DNA of 64,000 bases from the NCBI GenBank assembly GCA_949317995.1, contig OX439052.1, forward strand, positions 36,519,932-36,583,931, written 5' to 3'. Numbering within the stretch: the first letter of the stretch is position 1; each line of letters begins with the position of its first letter. A model generated the notes under the pieces. That model did not search any database and was not told the DNA's origin. It was given only the letters and a program-made list of their open reading frames with translations. Origin of the DNA: Acholoe squamosa (lineage: Eukaryota; Annelida; Polychaeta; Phyllodocida; Polynoidae). The translations under genes and the position numbers were made by a program. Below are positions 1 through 9,200 of the stretch, one piece after another.

Positions 1-2459
1 GGCCGTGGTTCCAACGGGGACTTATGGTGGACGCCGGTTTCCGTGAAACCGTGTACGCAGCTAACCGAGCCTTCGAGCTCGGAGCGTATCCGAAGCCTGA
101 CAAGTCCCTGTGGAACGTCAAGGCTACGAACATTAACTGGGTAGGCTGTGTCTGGGATACCGATGGCCAGACCTACCCACGCCCTAGTGCTATCCGGACG
201 CCGTGCCGGACCACTAAGGAATTCCGGGAGGCCGCTGCTAACTTCAAGCAGTGGGACGACGGTTACTACATAACCGAACAGGAATTGGTGGATGTCCAGA
301 ACAATTCACTAATCGGATTGGACCGAGCTGCAGCCCTTCGGACGGTTATTGTCCGCCGCATGACTGCCGAACAGGAGGCACAGGAAGAGGCTAAGAGGGC
401 CGCGGAAGCACCCGCACCTCCTATCCCCGACCTGAAGCTTGCCACCAGAAGCTCCGCCAGTGCTACATCAGCTACCGGCAGCACTACTACTCCAGTAGAA
501 GCCACGACCTCCAGCACATCCGGAACCCAGGAACCGGAGGAAGACTGGAAGGTCAGTAAGAACCGACGATCCGCTGCTCGGAAGCTCAAGAATCTCCCGG
601 ATTCTGCGAGAGCCGAGCCGAAACCCAGCACCTCAACCACTGGTAGTACTGCCATGGAGGTTGAGTCGTCTGACGAGGAGTCGGTGCACGAATCCTCGGT
701 TGAGTACGATGAGAAGGCCACTCCATCAACTCAAACCGAGGCCGAACGTTGGGCTAACGCCAAATCCGGATTCAAAACCCGGATCCCGACGTGTTTCTCC
801 GACTGTGCGTACGGAGTTAAGAAGGACGGCTCTACCCTCTATGCCTGTCCAGACTCAATCAATAAGAACGATGAGTCGGATGATGAAGATTGGATGCGCC
901 TTTCGGACGAGGACCCCAATCCGAGCAAAGCCTATCGAAAGATGTGGCTTATGCTAAACCACACCGAAGGGTATTACACTTATACCCAGAGGAGGAAGCT
1001 GCGTTGGGCTTTAGAGAAGTGGTACGGTGACGATCAAAAGTCCTGTCCCTTCTCTATCTGCCAGGATGCGAGTGATGTCTCGATCCGGACCTGGAGTACT
1101 CCAGCCCGGTTCCAAAGGCATCTGGTAGAGGCCCACTTCCACCATCACCCGGTTTACATTTGTGATCCGAGTTATGGTAAGAAGGGCAAGAAGTGTACTA
1201 CGAAGGTGCAATACAACCGACGTAGTGATCTGGCTAGACACCAGAAGAAATGCCACGCAGAAGGTTTGGACGGGGCCCGGAAGCGCATCATGGAGCTTCA
1301 TCAGGAACTCATGAAGGAGTTCGATAGCCTGAGCGAGGATGCTTGGTCTAAGATCCGACCAGGGGACCAAGTCCTCTGCGAAGTTCCGAAGACCAAGGAT
1401 TCGAAACTCCGAGCAAAGATAGTCCTGACTCCTGGAAAGGGTAAATTGGACATGCACGAGTCTCTCTGGCAGAAGTGCGAGGAATCCGGAAAGGATGCAA
1501 AGAGAGCTCGTGAAAGGAGCAGGAGAGACCAGAACCGTGGCGGCAACGGTAATGGTCAGAGCACAACAAAACCAAAGGTCAGAGCAGAGGACCGTTCCAG
1601 GTCCCCTCTGACAAGGCACCCCGCAGAACAGGCTCAGGGCACTCCGGTGTTCAAGAAGCCTGAACCTGCCGGATACGCTGGAGCCGTATCTAAACCTGGG
1701 AAAGTGAGTTCTCGAAACTTTCCGTCCTTAAACCAGGGACCTGGACCTGAGAGCCAGACCTTGGTGGTAGGAAAGGATGGTCGCCTTATGCCAAAGAAGA
1801 CCACCGCATCTGCTGCCGCCGGATCTGCATCCGCTCCAGCCGCCCCACCAGTTACCTTTACCCAGGAGCAGTTAAACATGTACCTGCAAATGGGACTGAA
1901 ACAGAATATACCACCTGCCTTCTGTGTACCAACGACAGGTGTGTCCGGGAGTCCTAAACCCGGAAGTGGTCCACAGGCCGCCTCGACTCCTCCCAAGGCT
2001 GTCGCGGCACCTGAGAAACCGAAGGACGCCATTACCATTAAAACTGGTAATGCGGAAGTTTGGTTTGAGAAGTCTCGCCAAGGGGAGGCAGATGTCCAGA
2101 AGGCCATCTACACCCATTGGGAGAAGACCGTTCGTGAGAAAGCGATCGAGTTTCATCAGGGTCTCCTAAACGAAACCCTGTTGTGTATGAAACAGGTGGG
2201 CAACGCTGAAAAGCAACGTCTCGAGACTCTCATCCGGGACGATGTAAAGGCCCAGGAGGAGGCTGCCTCAGCTGCTCAAGAAAAAGCAGCTATGGATGTA
2301 CACGTGTTGGAAAAACGTGTAAAGGAGGAGATCACTCGGAACACCAACCTGAACACTAAGTTCATGAGGGTGTTCGGAGTCGACTTGGACAGTTGGGACG
2401 GCACTCCCGAGTCGGCTTTAGCTCTTCTGAAGAAGAAGCATGCTAAGAAATCCGTTTAA
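1..2459 (+). CDS. Gag-like / accessory ORF of an LTR retrotransposon, 5' partial
   Basis: A long ORF of at least 811 residues counted from the ATG at 24. The frame stays open upstream to the first base of the window, so the true start may lie outside. Around residues 340-410 there are two C2H2-like zinc-finger motifs: paired Cys followed by FQRHLVEAH, then paired Cys followed by LARHQKKCH. Residues about 100-240 and 500-650 are low-complexity (Ala/Ser/Thr-rich, then basic and Pro/Gly-rich). The last ~120 residues are charged and probably coiled-coil. No reverse transcriptase, protease or integrase motif is visible. The ORF is followed by 1.4 kb of non-coding DNA, a purine-rich tract and an LTR, so I infer it belongs to an LTR element, either as Gag or as an extra 3' ORF with pol upstream of the window. 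I do not recognise the family. Confidence 0.6.
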   Translation, partial: PWFQRGLMVDAGFRETVYAANRAFELGAYPKPDKSLWNVKATNINWVGCVWDTDGQTYPRPSAIRTPCRTTKEFREAAANFKQWDDGYYITEQELVDVQNNSLIGLDRAAALRTVIVRRMTAEQEAQEEAKRAAEAPAPPIPDLKLATRSSASATSATGSTTTPVEATTSSTSGTQEPEEDWKVSKNRRSAARKLKNLPDSARAEPKPSTSTTGSTAMEVESSDEESVHESSVEYDEKATPSTQTEAERWANAKSGFKTRIPTCFSDCAYGVKKDGSTLYACPDSINKNDESDDEDWMRLSDEDPNPSKAYRKMWLMLNHTEGYYTYTQRRKLRWALEKWYGDDQKSCPFSICQDASDVSIRTWSTPARFQRHLVEAHFHHHPVYICDPSYGKKGKKCTTKVQYNRRSDLARHQKKCHAEGLDGARKRIMELHQELMKEFDSLSEDAWSKIRPGDQVLCEVPKTKDSKLRAKIVLTPGKGKLDMHESLWQKCEESGKDAKRARERSRRDQNRGGNGNGQSTTKPKVRAEDRSRSPLTRHPAEQAQGTPVFKKPEPAGYAGAVSKPGKVSSRNFPSLNQGPGPESQTLVVGKDGRLMPKKTTASAAAGSASAPAAPPVTFTQEQLNMYLQMGLKQNIPPAFCVPTTGVSGSPKPGSGPQAASTPPKAVAAPEKPKDAITIKTGNAEVWFEKSRQGEADVQKAIYTHWEKTVREKAIEFHQGLLNETLLCMKQVGNAEKQRLETLIRDDVKAQEEAASAAQEKAAMDVHVLEKRVKEEITRNTNLNTKFMRVFGVDLDSWDGTPESALALLKKKHAKKSV

Positions 2460-3898
2460 AGCATGCTAGGGTTATTTCTTCCATAATTTTTTTCCAACAC
2501 CAAATGACCAGATATAGTCTTTGCGGAACCCTATAGGTCTGCGAATGCTTTTTCTAGTGCATGAACACCTATGCTATGTGTTCCGGGTTCCTTTGACCAG
2601 TCTATTATTCAGGTTGTATAACATTTATTACACCCTGAATAGCCTATTCGGATTTATAATTTCATCCATGAACAATCCGATAGTAGACTTGCTGCTGTGA
2701 GACGCATCCGGATGCCAGTTCCAGACTCCTGCTGTTACCCGTGCTAACCAATTACTAGGATGGACTTTACGATTTACCTCTACAACTCATCTGTACTCCC
2801 GAATGGACTTATATCTCTACTACTATTACTTCCGGATCAACCTATATCGGACTATTATTTTACTTATGTCAACTAAAACTTAAAAAGGATTACGTTCTCT
2901 ACACAGTTGACACATCCGGACTAATATTCTACAAATCTACACCATTCGGATATACTATAAACTTTAGCACGTCCATCCCGTGGTTAGCTGACCACACCTA
3001 CCTACTAGTACCCGGAGGATACAGCAGAAGACTCCAGCAGCATTTATAACTCCTGTATATTGTATATAATGTCATATTTCTATTTTTCTATAATATTATA
3101 TGTATGTACATATCCACTAGATACATATTATAATACGGGTACATGGACATTTCCTGATACGGATCTCTAATCACTATTAGTATTTATATTATAAGATCCG
3201 TTAAACTTCACCAGATAGCACATATTATTGTCCTGCGAGACAAATTATATAATAAGTATAATGATCTGGTGCTATAAAAGTTATTAGGTACACGGTGATA
3301 ATATATTATTATATTCATTACCACACCGTGATGTTTTTTTCTTTTCTTTTCAAGTGTATGTTATAAATAATCCTATTCGTACTACTCACGGAATCCTTAA
3401 CGGATTCGTATAATATTAATATACGACATGTCATTAGATAGTGATGTTACTATAACAGTCTTCTTTAAGACTACATATTCAAATGTGGTGTCAATGACTA
3501 CAAACACACATACGGATGTTATTTTGTGATATGTTTTATTATCGACAGTTCCGTTACATATAGCTGTCATCATCACATGTATACGATTCATATTACTTGT
3601 CTTATTAATTATACCTGAAATATAATACAATATTATGTGGTATAATAATTAAATAGACAGTTCCGTTTCACATAACTGTCTCTTCTTCAAGTAATTCGTA
3701 TAATATTTCAACATCCTAATCGTTATATGTAACTAAATTTCACTATCGAATATATATATATGACATCTGGTTCACAATTTATTTAGTGTTAATGTTATAC
3801 CTATGGTTGTACCTCTATTACTAAAGGTTTAGACATGTAGAAATGTTATCCTAGTAATATTATATGTATAACACCCTCCTAAATGTCTGGGGGAGTGG
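2460..3898 (+). other. Non-coding 3' region of the LTR element, ending in a polypurine-like tract
   Basis: This stretch is AT-rich with scattered CCGGA/TCCGGA motifs like those in the ORF before it. It has no ORF above 80 codons and no RNA gene that I can see. It ends at 3887-3898 in the purine-rich tract CTGGGGGAGTGG, directly before the TGTAG start of the LTR, where a plus-strand primer tract of an LTR retrotransposon is expected. Confidence 0.5.
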
Positions 3899-4275
3899 TG
3901 TAGAGGTACACTTTACTAAACCATAGGAGTTGGGTACCGTCTGACGTGGCGGGTGAGTCGAGTCGTCGGACGTTCCTCAGGTTCCGGATAGGTGGCAGCA
4001 CCGATCCGGGTCTGTGGGGACATCTGACGACGAACACCTGGGTCCGTATATAAAGCCCAGGGCTCAGCCGCTGCGTCAGAGGCCCTTCTGGCCTCCACAC
4101 TATGTAAACCACTGCCTTTTAATATTAGCTGCCTCTTTGATATCATTCGGCAGCCGTGAGTGTGCATTAAGTAATAAACCTAACCGTTGGCATACACTTG
4201 GAATACTGTCTTACTCTTTCTTTCCGAATCGTAAGACCCGAACCCCCCAGGTCCGTAAGGCCACAAACCCTTACA
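3899..4275 (+). mobile_element. 3' LTR of the upstream retrotransposon
   Basis: This 377-bp segment begins TGTAGAGG and ends CTTACA. It contains a TATA box (TATATAAAG at about 4047-4055) and an AATAAA signal at 4173-4178, in the order expected of U3-R-U5. The sequence right after it (ATAGGGTTCAG) is the interior of a satellite monomer, so the element inserted into the satellite array. ATAG at 4276-4279 is the expected 4-bp target duplication, but its partner lies outside the window. Confidence 0.7.
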
Positions 4276-5439
4276 ATAGGGTTCAGGATTAAAGTAAAGG
4301 GTCTCCCTAGTCTCTGTGAGTGATTTTTAGGTGTCAACGAGTGGTTGTTAGCCTACCAATAAGTGACATGAGTACTTGTGAGTCATTTTTAGGGTCAAAA
4401 TAGAGTTCAGAATTAAAATAAAGGGTCTCCCTAGTCTCTGCCACTGATTTTTAGGTGTCAACGAGTGGCTGTTAGCCTACCAAAAGGTGACACGAGTACT
4501 TGCGAGTAATTTTAGTGTCAAAATGGGGTTCAGAATTAAAGTAAAGGGTCTCCCTAGTCTCTGTGAGTGTTTTTTAGGTGTCAACAAGTGGTTGTTAGCC
4601 TACCAATAGGTGACACAAGTACTTGTGAGTCATTTTTAGGGTCAAAATAGGGTTCAGAATTAAAGTAAAGGGTCTCCCTAGTCTCTGTGAGTGTTTTTTA
4701 GGTGTCAACAAGTGGTTGTTAGCCTACCAATAGGTGACACAAGTACTTGTGAGTCATTTTTAGGGTCAAAATAGGGTTCAGAATTAAAGTAAAGGGTCTC
4801 CCTAGTCTCTGTGAGTGTTTTTTAGGTGTCAACAAGTGGTTGTTAGCCTACCAATAGGTGACACAAGTACTTGTGAGTCATTTTTAGGGTCAAAATAGGG
4901 TTCAGAATTAAAGTAAAGGGTCTCCCTAGTCTCTGTGAGTGTTTTTTAGGTGTCAACAAGTGGTTGTTAGCCTACCAATAGGTGACACGAGTACTTGTGA
5001 GTCATTTTTTAGGGTCAAAATAGTATTTAGAATTAAAGTAAAGGGTCTCCCTAATCTCTGCCAGTGTTTTTTAGGTGTGAACGAGTGGTTGTTAGCCTCC
5101 CAATAGGTGACACAAATACTTGTGAGTCATTTTTAGGGTCAAAATAGGGTTCAGAATTCAAGTAGGGGGTCTCCCTAGTCTCTGTGAGTGATTTGCAGGT
5201 GTGAACGAGTGGTTGTTAGCCTCCAAATAGGTAACACAAGTACTTGTGAGTCATTTTTAGGGTCAAAATAGGGTTCAGAATTAAAGTGTAGGGGCCAGCT
5301 CTGGCTGTAAGTCCATGGCGGTAGGCCATCTGCCCCGTTCCGGTTGCACCAGCCTTCAGGGGCTGGTCAGCTGGTATAAGCTGCCCCCCTTGTGTATTAT
5401 ACCGATCCAGATGTAGGTGGAAGGTAGAGAATGTCAGAC

Positions 5440-5511
5440 GGGGAAGTAGCTCAGCGGTAGAGCTTCCGCCTGCAGGTTGGAGGGTCCCGGGTTGGACTCC
5501 CGGTTTCTCCA
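5440..5511 (+). tRNA. tRNA-Cys(GCA)-like gene in 5' terminal repeat, copy 1 (C56G variant)
   Basis: The 72-nt sequence folds as a full cloverleaf: 7-bp acceptor stem (two G-T pairs), GCTC/GAGC D stem, a 5-bp anticodon stem with one mismatch at the loop end, loop CTGCAGG with anticodon GCA (Cys), 5-nt variable loop, and perfect 5-bp T stem. The A box TAGCTCAGCGG is good. The B box reads GGTTGGACTCC, so the invariant C56 of the T loop is G. That should weaken Pol III binding and the tertiary fold. A TTTT run follows 6 nt after the discriminator base. Confidence 0.75.
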
Positions 5512-5537
5512 AGACGTTTTCCGCCGACCTCTACACG

Positions 5538-5550
5538 GGTGGAGAAACCG
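5538..5550 (+). promoter_or_regulatory. Primer-binding-site-like sequence complementary to the embedded tRNA
   Basis: GGTGGAGAAACCG lies 2 nt after the 5' terminal repeat. It is complementary to the last 11 nt of the embedded tRNA-like gene (CGGTTTCTCCA) plus two bases of an added CCA tail. This is the position and polarity of a retrotransposon minus-strand primer site. The same sequence occurs at the same offset in the other two islands. Confidence 0.65.
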
Positions 5551-6179
5551 AGTTGGTCCTGACACGTGTGAGGGGGGACTACGAGAACTCGGTACCTGGG
5601 CTGGTATGACATGAATGACGATTCAATTTGCTAGTAGTGGGGAGACTTGAAAGAGGTGGCCGGTATGCGACTCAGTACTAGTCCCGGGTATCTGGTACCT
5701 ATTGGGTACTGAACCCTATATTGAATCTGGTAGGGAGGAGTGTAGGGGCCAGCTCTGCCGTAAGGCCAGCAGCCCCGTTTCTGGAGATCCCAGCCCCCAG
5801 GGGCTGGCATCCGGTGGTAGCTCCCCCCTACGTGTGTGTCATACCAATCCAGGTGTAGGTGCCTGGAACGGTATAATACAGATACGCTTCGACCCTGGCA
5901 GTACTGTGTACTGGTAGGTCAACTGGGAAGTCAGGAGTGCCTCATACTGCTTGATAAAGCCCAATCGATCTGGTTGGGAGGAATGCTTGGTGCTGGTTGG
6001 CCATGGTTGAAGCTGGTTGGGAGGAGTGTAGGGGCCAGCTCTGGCTGTAAGTCCATGGCGGTAGGCCATCGGCCCCGTTCCGGTTGCACCAGCCTTCAAG
6101 GGCTGGTCAGCTGGTATAAGCTGCCCCCCTTGTGTATTATACCGATCCAGATGTAGGTGGAAGGTAGAGAATGTCAGAC

Positions 6180-6251
6180 GGGGAAGTAGCTCAGCGGTAG
6201 AGCTTCCGCCTGCAGGTTGGAGGGTCCCGGGTTCGACTCCCGGTTTCTCCA
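6180..6251 (+). tRNA. tRNA-Cys(GCA)-like gene in 3' terminal repeat, copy 1 (intact boxes)
   Basis: Same 72-nt cloverleaf as the copy at 5440, but with the consensus T loop TTCGACT, so both the A box (TAGCTCAGCGG) and the B box (GGTTCGACTCC) are intact. The discriminator is A, and a TTTT run 6 nt downstream can act as a Pol III terminator. The anticodon loop CTGCAGG has G at position 37, where animal tRNA-Cys usually has A. It could be a functional tRNA, a tRNA-like RNA or a pseudogene. Confidence 0.75.
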
Positions 6252-9200
6252 AGACGTTTTCCGCCGACCTCTACAAAAGCAAGGGGTCTCCCTAATCTCT
6301 GCGAGTGTTTTTTAGGTGTGAATGAGTGGTTGTTAGCTTCTCAATAGGTGACACGAGTACTTGTGAGTCATTTTTAGGGTCAAAATAGGGTTCAGAATTA
6401 AAGTAAAGGGTCTCCCTAGTCTCTGCAAGTGATATTTAGGTGTCAATGAGTAGTTGTTAGCCTACCAAGTGGTAATACTAGTAATTAAAAGTAGTTTTTA
6501 GGTGTCAACGAGTGGATGTTAGCCTTCCAATAGGTGACACAAGTACTTGTGAGTCATTTTTAGGGTCAAAATAATGTTTAGAATTAAAGTCAAGGGTCTC
6601 CCTAATCTCTGCCAGTGTTTTTTAGGTGTGAACGAGTGGTTTTTAGCCTACCAATAGGTGACACGAGTACTTGCGAGTCATTTTTAGGGTCAAAATAGAG
6701 TTCAGAATTAAAATAAAGGGTCTCCCTAGTCTCTGCCAGTGATTTTTAGGTGTCAACGAGTGGTTGTTAGCCTACCAAAAGGTGACACGAGTACTTGCGA
6801 GTAATTTAAGGGTGTCAAAATGGGGTTCAGAATTAAAGTAAAGGGTCTCCCTCGTCTCTGTGAGTGTTTTTAGGTGTCAACAAGTGGTTGTTAGCCTACC
6901 AATAGGTGACACGAGTACTTGTGAGTCATTTTTTAGGGTCAAAATAGTATTTAGAATTAAAGTAAAGGGTCTCCCTAATCTCTGCCAGTGTTTTTTAGGT
7001 GTGAACGAGTGGTTGTTAGCCTACCAAAAGGTGACACGAGTACTTGCGAGTAATTTTAGTGTCAAAATGGGGTTCAGAATTAAAGTAAAGGGTCTCCCTC
7101 GTCTCTGTGAGTGTTTTTTAGGTGTCAACAAGTGGTTGTTAGCCTACCAATAGGTGACACGAGTACTTGGGAGTCATTTTTTAGGGTCAAAATAGTATTT
7201 AGAATTAAAGTAAAGGGTCTCCCTAATCTCTGCCAGTGTTTTTTAGGTGTGAACGAGTGGTTGTTAGCCTACCAAAAGGTGACACGAGTACTTGCGAGTA
7301 ATTTTAGTGTCAAAATGGGGTTCAGAATTAAAGTAAAGGGTCTCCCTAGTCTCTGCGAGTTATTTTTAGGTGTCAACGAGTGGTTGTTAGCCTACCAAAA
7401 GGTGACACGAGTACTTGCGAGTAATTTTAGTGTCAAAATGGGGTTCAGAATTAAAGTAAAGGGTCTCCCTAGTCTCTGTGAGTGTTTTTTAGGTGTCAAC
7501 GAGTGGTTGTTTGCCTACCAATAGGTGACACGAGTACTTGTGAGTCATTTTTTAGGGTCAAAATAGTATTTAGAATTAAAGTAAAGGGTCTCCCTAATCT
7601 CTGCCAGTGTTTTTTAGGTGTGAACGAGTGGTTGTTAGCCTCCCAATAGGTGACACGAATACTTGTGAGTCATTTTTAGTGTCAAAATGGGGTTCAGAAT
7701 TAAAGTAAAGGGTCTCCCTAGTCTCTGCAAGTGATTTTTAGGTGTCAACGAGTGGTTGTTAGCCTACCAAAAGGTGACACGAGTACTTGCGAGTCATTTT
7801 TAGGGTCAAAATAGGGTTCAGAATTAAAATAAAGGGTCTCCCTAGTCTCTGCCAGTGATTTTTAGGTGTCAACGAGTGGTTGTTAGCCTACCAATAAGTG
7901 ACATGAGTACTTGTGAGTCATTTTTAGGGTCAAAATAGAGTTCAGAATTAAAATAAAGGGTTTCCCTAGTCTCTGCCAGTGATTTTTAGGTGTCAACGAG
8001 TGGTTGTTAGCCTACCAAAAGGTGACATGAGTACTTGCGAGTAATTTTAGTGTCAAAATGGGGTTCAGAATTAAAGTAAAGGGTCTCCCTAGTCTCTGTG
8101 AGTGTTTTTTAGGTGTCAACAAGTGGTTGTTAGCCTACCAATAGGTGACACAAGTACTTGTGAGTCATTTTTAGGGTCAAAATAGGGTTCAGAATTAAAG
8201 TAAAGGGTCTCCCTAGTCTCTGTGAGTGTTTTTTAGGTGTCAACAAGTGGTTGTTAGCCTACCAATAGGTGACACAAGTACTTGTGAGTCATTTTTAGGG
8301 TCAAAATAGGGTTCAGAATTAAAGTAAAGGGTCTCCCTAGTCTCTGTGAGTGTTTTTTAGGTGTCAACAAGTGGTTGTTAGCCTACCAATAGGTGACACG
8401 AGTACTTGTGAGTCATTTTTTAGGGTCTAAATAGTATTTAGAATTAAAGTAAAGGGTCTCCCTAATCTCTGTGAGTGTTTTTAGGTGTCAACAAGTGGTT
8501 GTTAGCCTACCAATAGGTGACACGAGTACTTGTGAGTCATTTTTTAGGGTCAAAATAGTATTTAGAATTAAAGTAAAGGGTCTCCCTAATCTCTGCCAGT
8601 GTTTTTTAGGTGTGAACGAGTGGTTGTTAGCCTACCAAAAGGTGACACGAGTACTTGCGAGTAATTTTAGTGTCAAAATGGGGTTCAGAATTAAAGTAAA
8701 GGGTCTCCCTCGTCTCTGTGAGTGTTTTTTAGGTGTCAACAAGTGGTTGTTAGCCTACCAATAGGTGACACGAGTACTTGGGAGTCATTTTTTAGGGTCA
8801 AAATAGTATTTAGAATTAAAGTAAAGGGTCTCCCTAATCTCTGCCAGTGTTTTTTAGGTGTGAACGAGTGGTTGTTAGCCTACCAAAAGGTGACACGAGT
8901 ACTTGCGAGTAATTTTAGTGTCAAAATGGGGTTCAGAATTAAAGTAAAGGGTCTCCCTAGTCTCTGCGAGTTATTTTTAGGTGTCAACGAGTGGTTGTTA
9001 GCCTACCAAAAGGTGACACGAGTACTTGCGAGTAATTTTAGTGTCAAAATGGGGTTCAGAATTAAAGTAAAGGGTCTCCCTAGTCTCTGTGAGTGTTTTT
9101 TAGGTGTCAACAAGTGGTTGTTAGCCTACCAATAGGTGACACGAGTACTTGTGAGTCATTTTTTAGGGTCAAAATAGTATTTAGAATTAAAGTAAAGGGT

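Larger units (their letters stand above)
5287..6275 (+). mobile_element. TRIM-like element, copy 1, with a tRNA in each terminal repeat
   Basis: A 989-bp island interrupts the satellite. Its first and last 249 bp (5287-5535 and 6027-6275) are near-identical direct repeats starting TGTAGGGG and ending CCTCTACA, so each has LTR-like inverted tips. The island is flanked by AAAG on both sides (5283-5286 and 6276-6279), consistent with a 4-bp target duplication. The internal 491 bp have no ORF. They begin with a primer-binding-site-like sequence and end with the purine tract GGGAGGAG just before the 3' repeat. A third, partial LTR head begins at 5741, also preceded by GGGAGGAG, but it lacks the tRNA. 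These are the parts of a miniature LTR retrotransposon (TRIM). It has no coding capacity, so movement would need proteins from another element. Confidence 0.75.

Noticed and set aside
266-2156. Overlapping minus-strand and alternative-frame ORFs inside the 811-residue ORF
   Set aside because: Shadows of the main frame without domains.
5440-5511. tRNA-like sequence as the head of a SINE
   Set aside because: It is inside a terminal repeat, has a complete acceptor stem, and lacks a SINE body and A-rich or simple-repeat tail.
5287-5535. Island repeats read as independent MITEs with TGTAG/CTACA inverted tips
   Set aside because: The tips are only 5 bp, the two outer copies are in the same orientation, the whole is bounded by one AAAG pair, and a primer site and purine tract lie where LTR elements have them. 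An LTR reading fits better.
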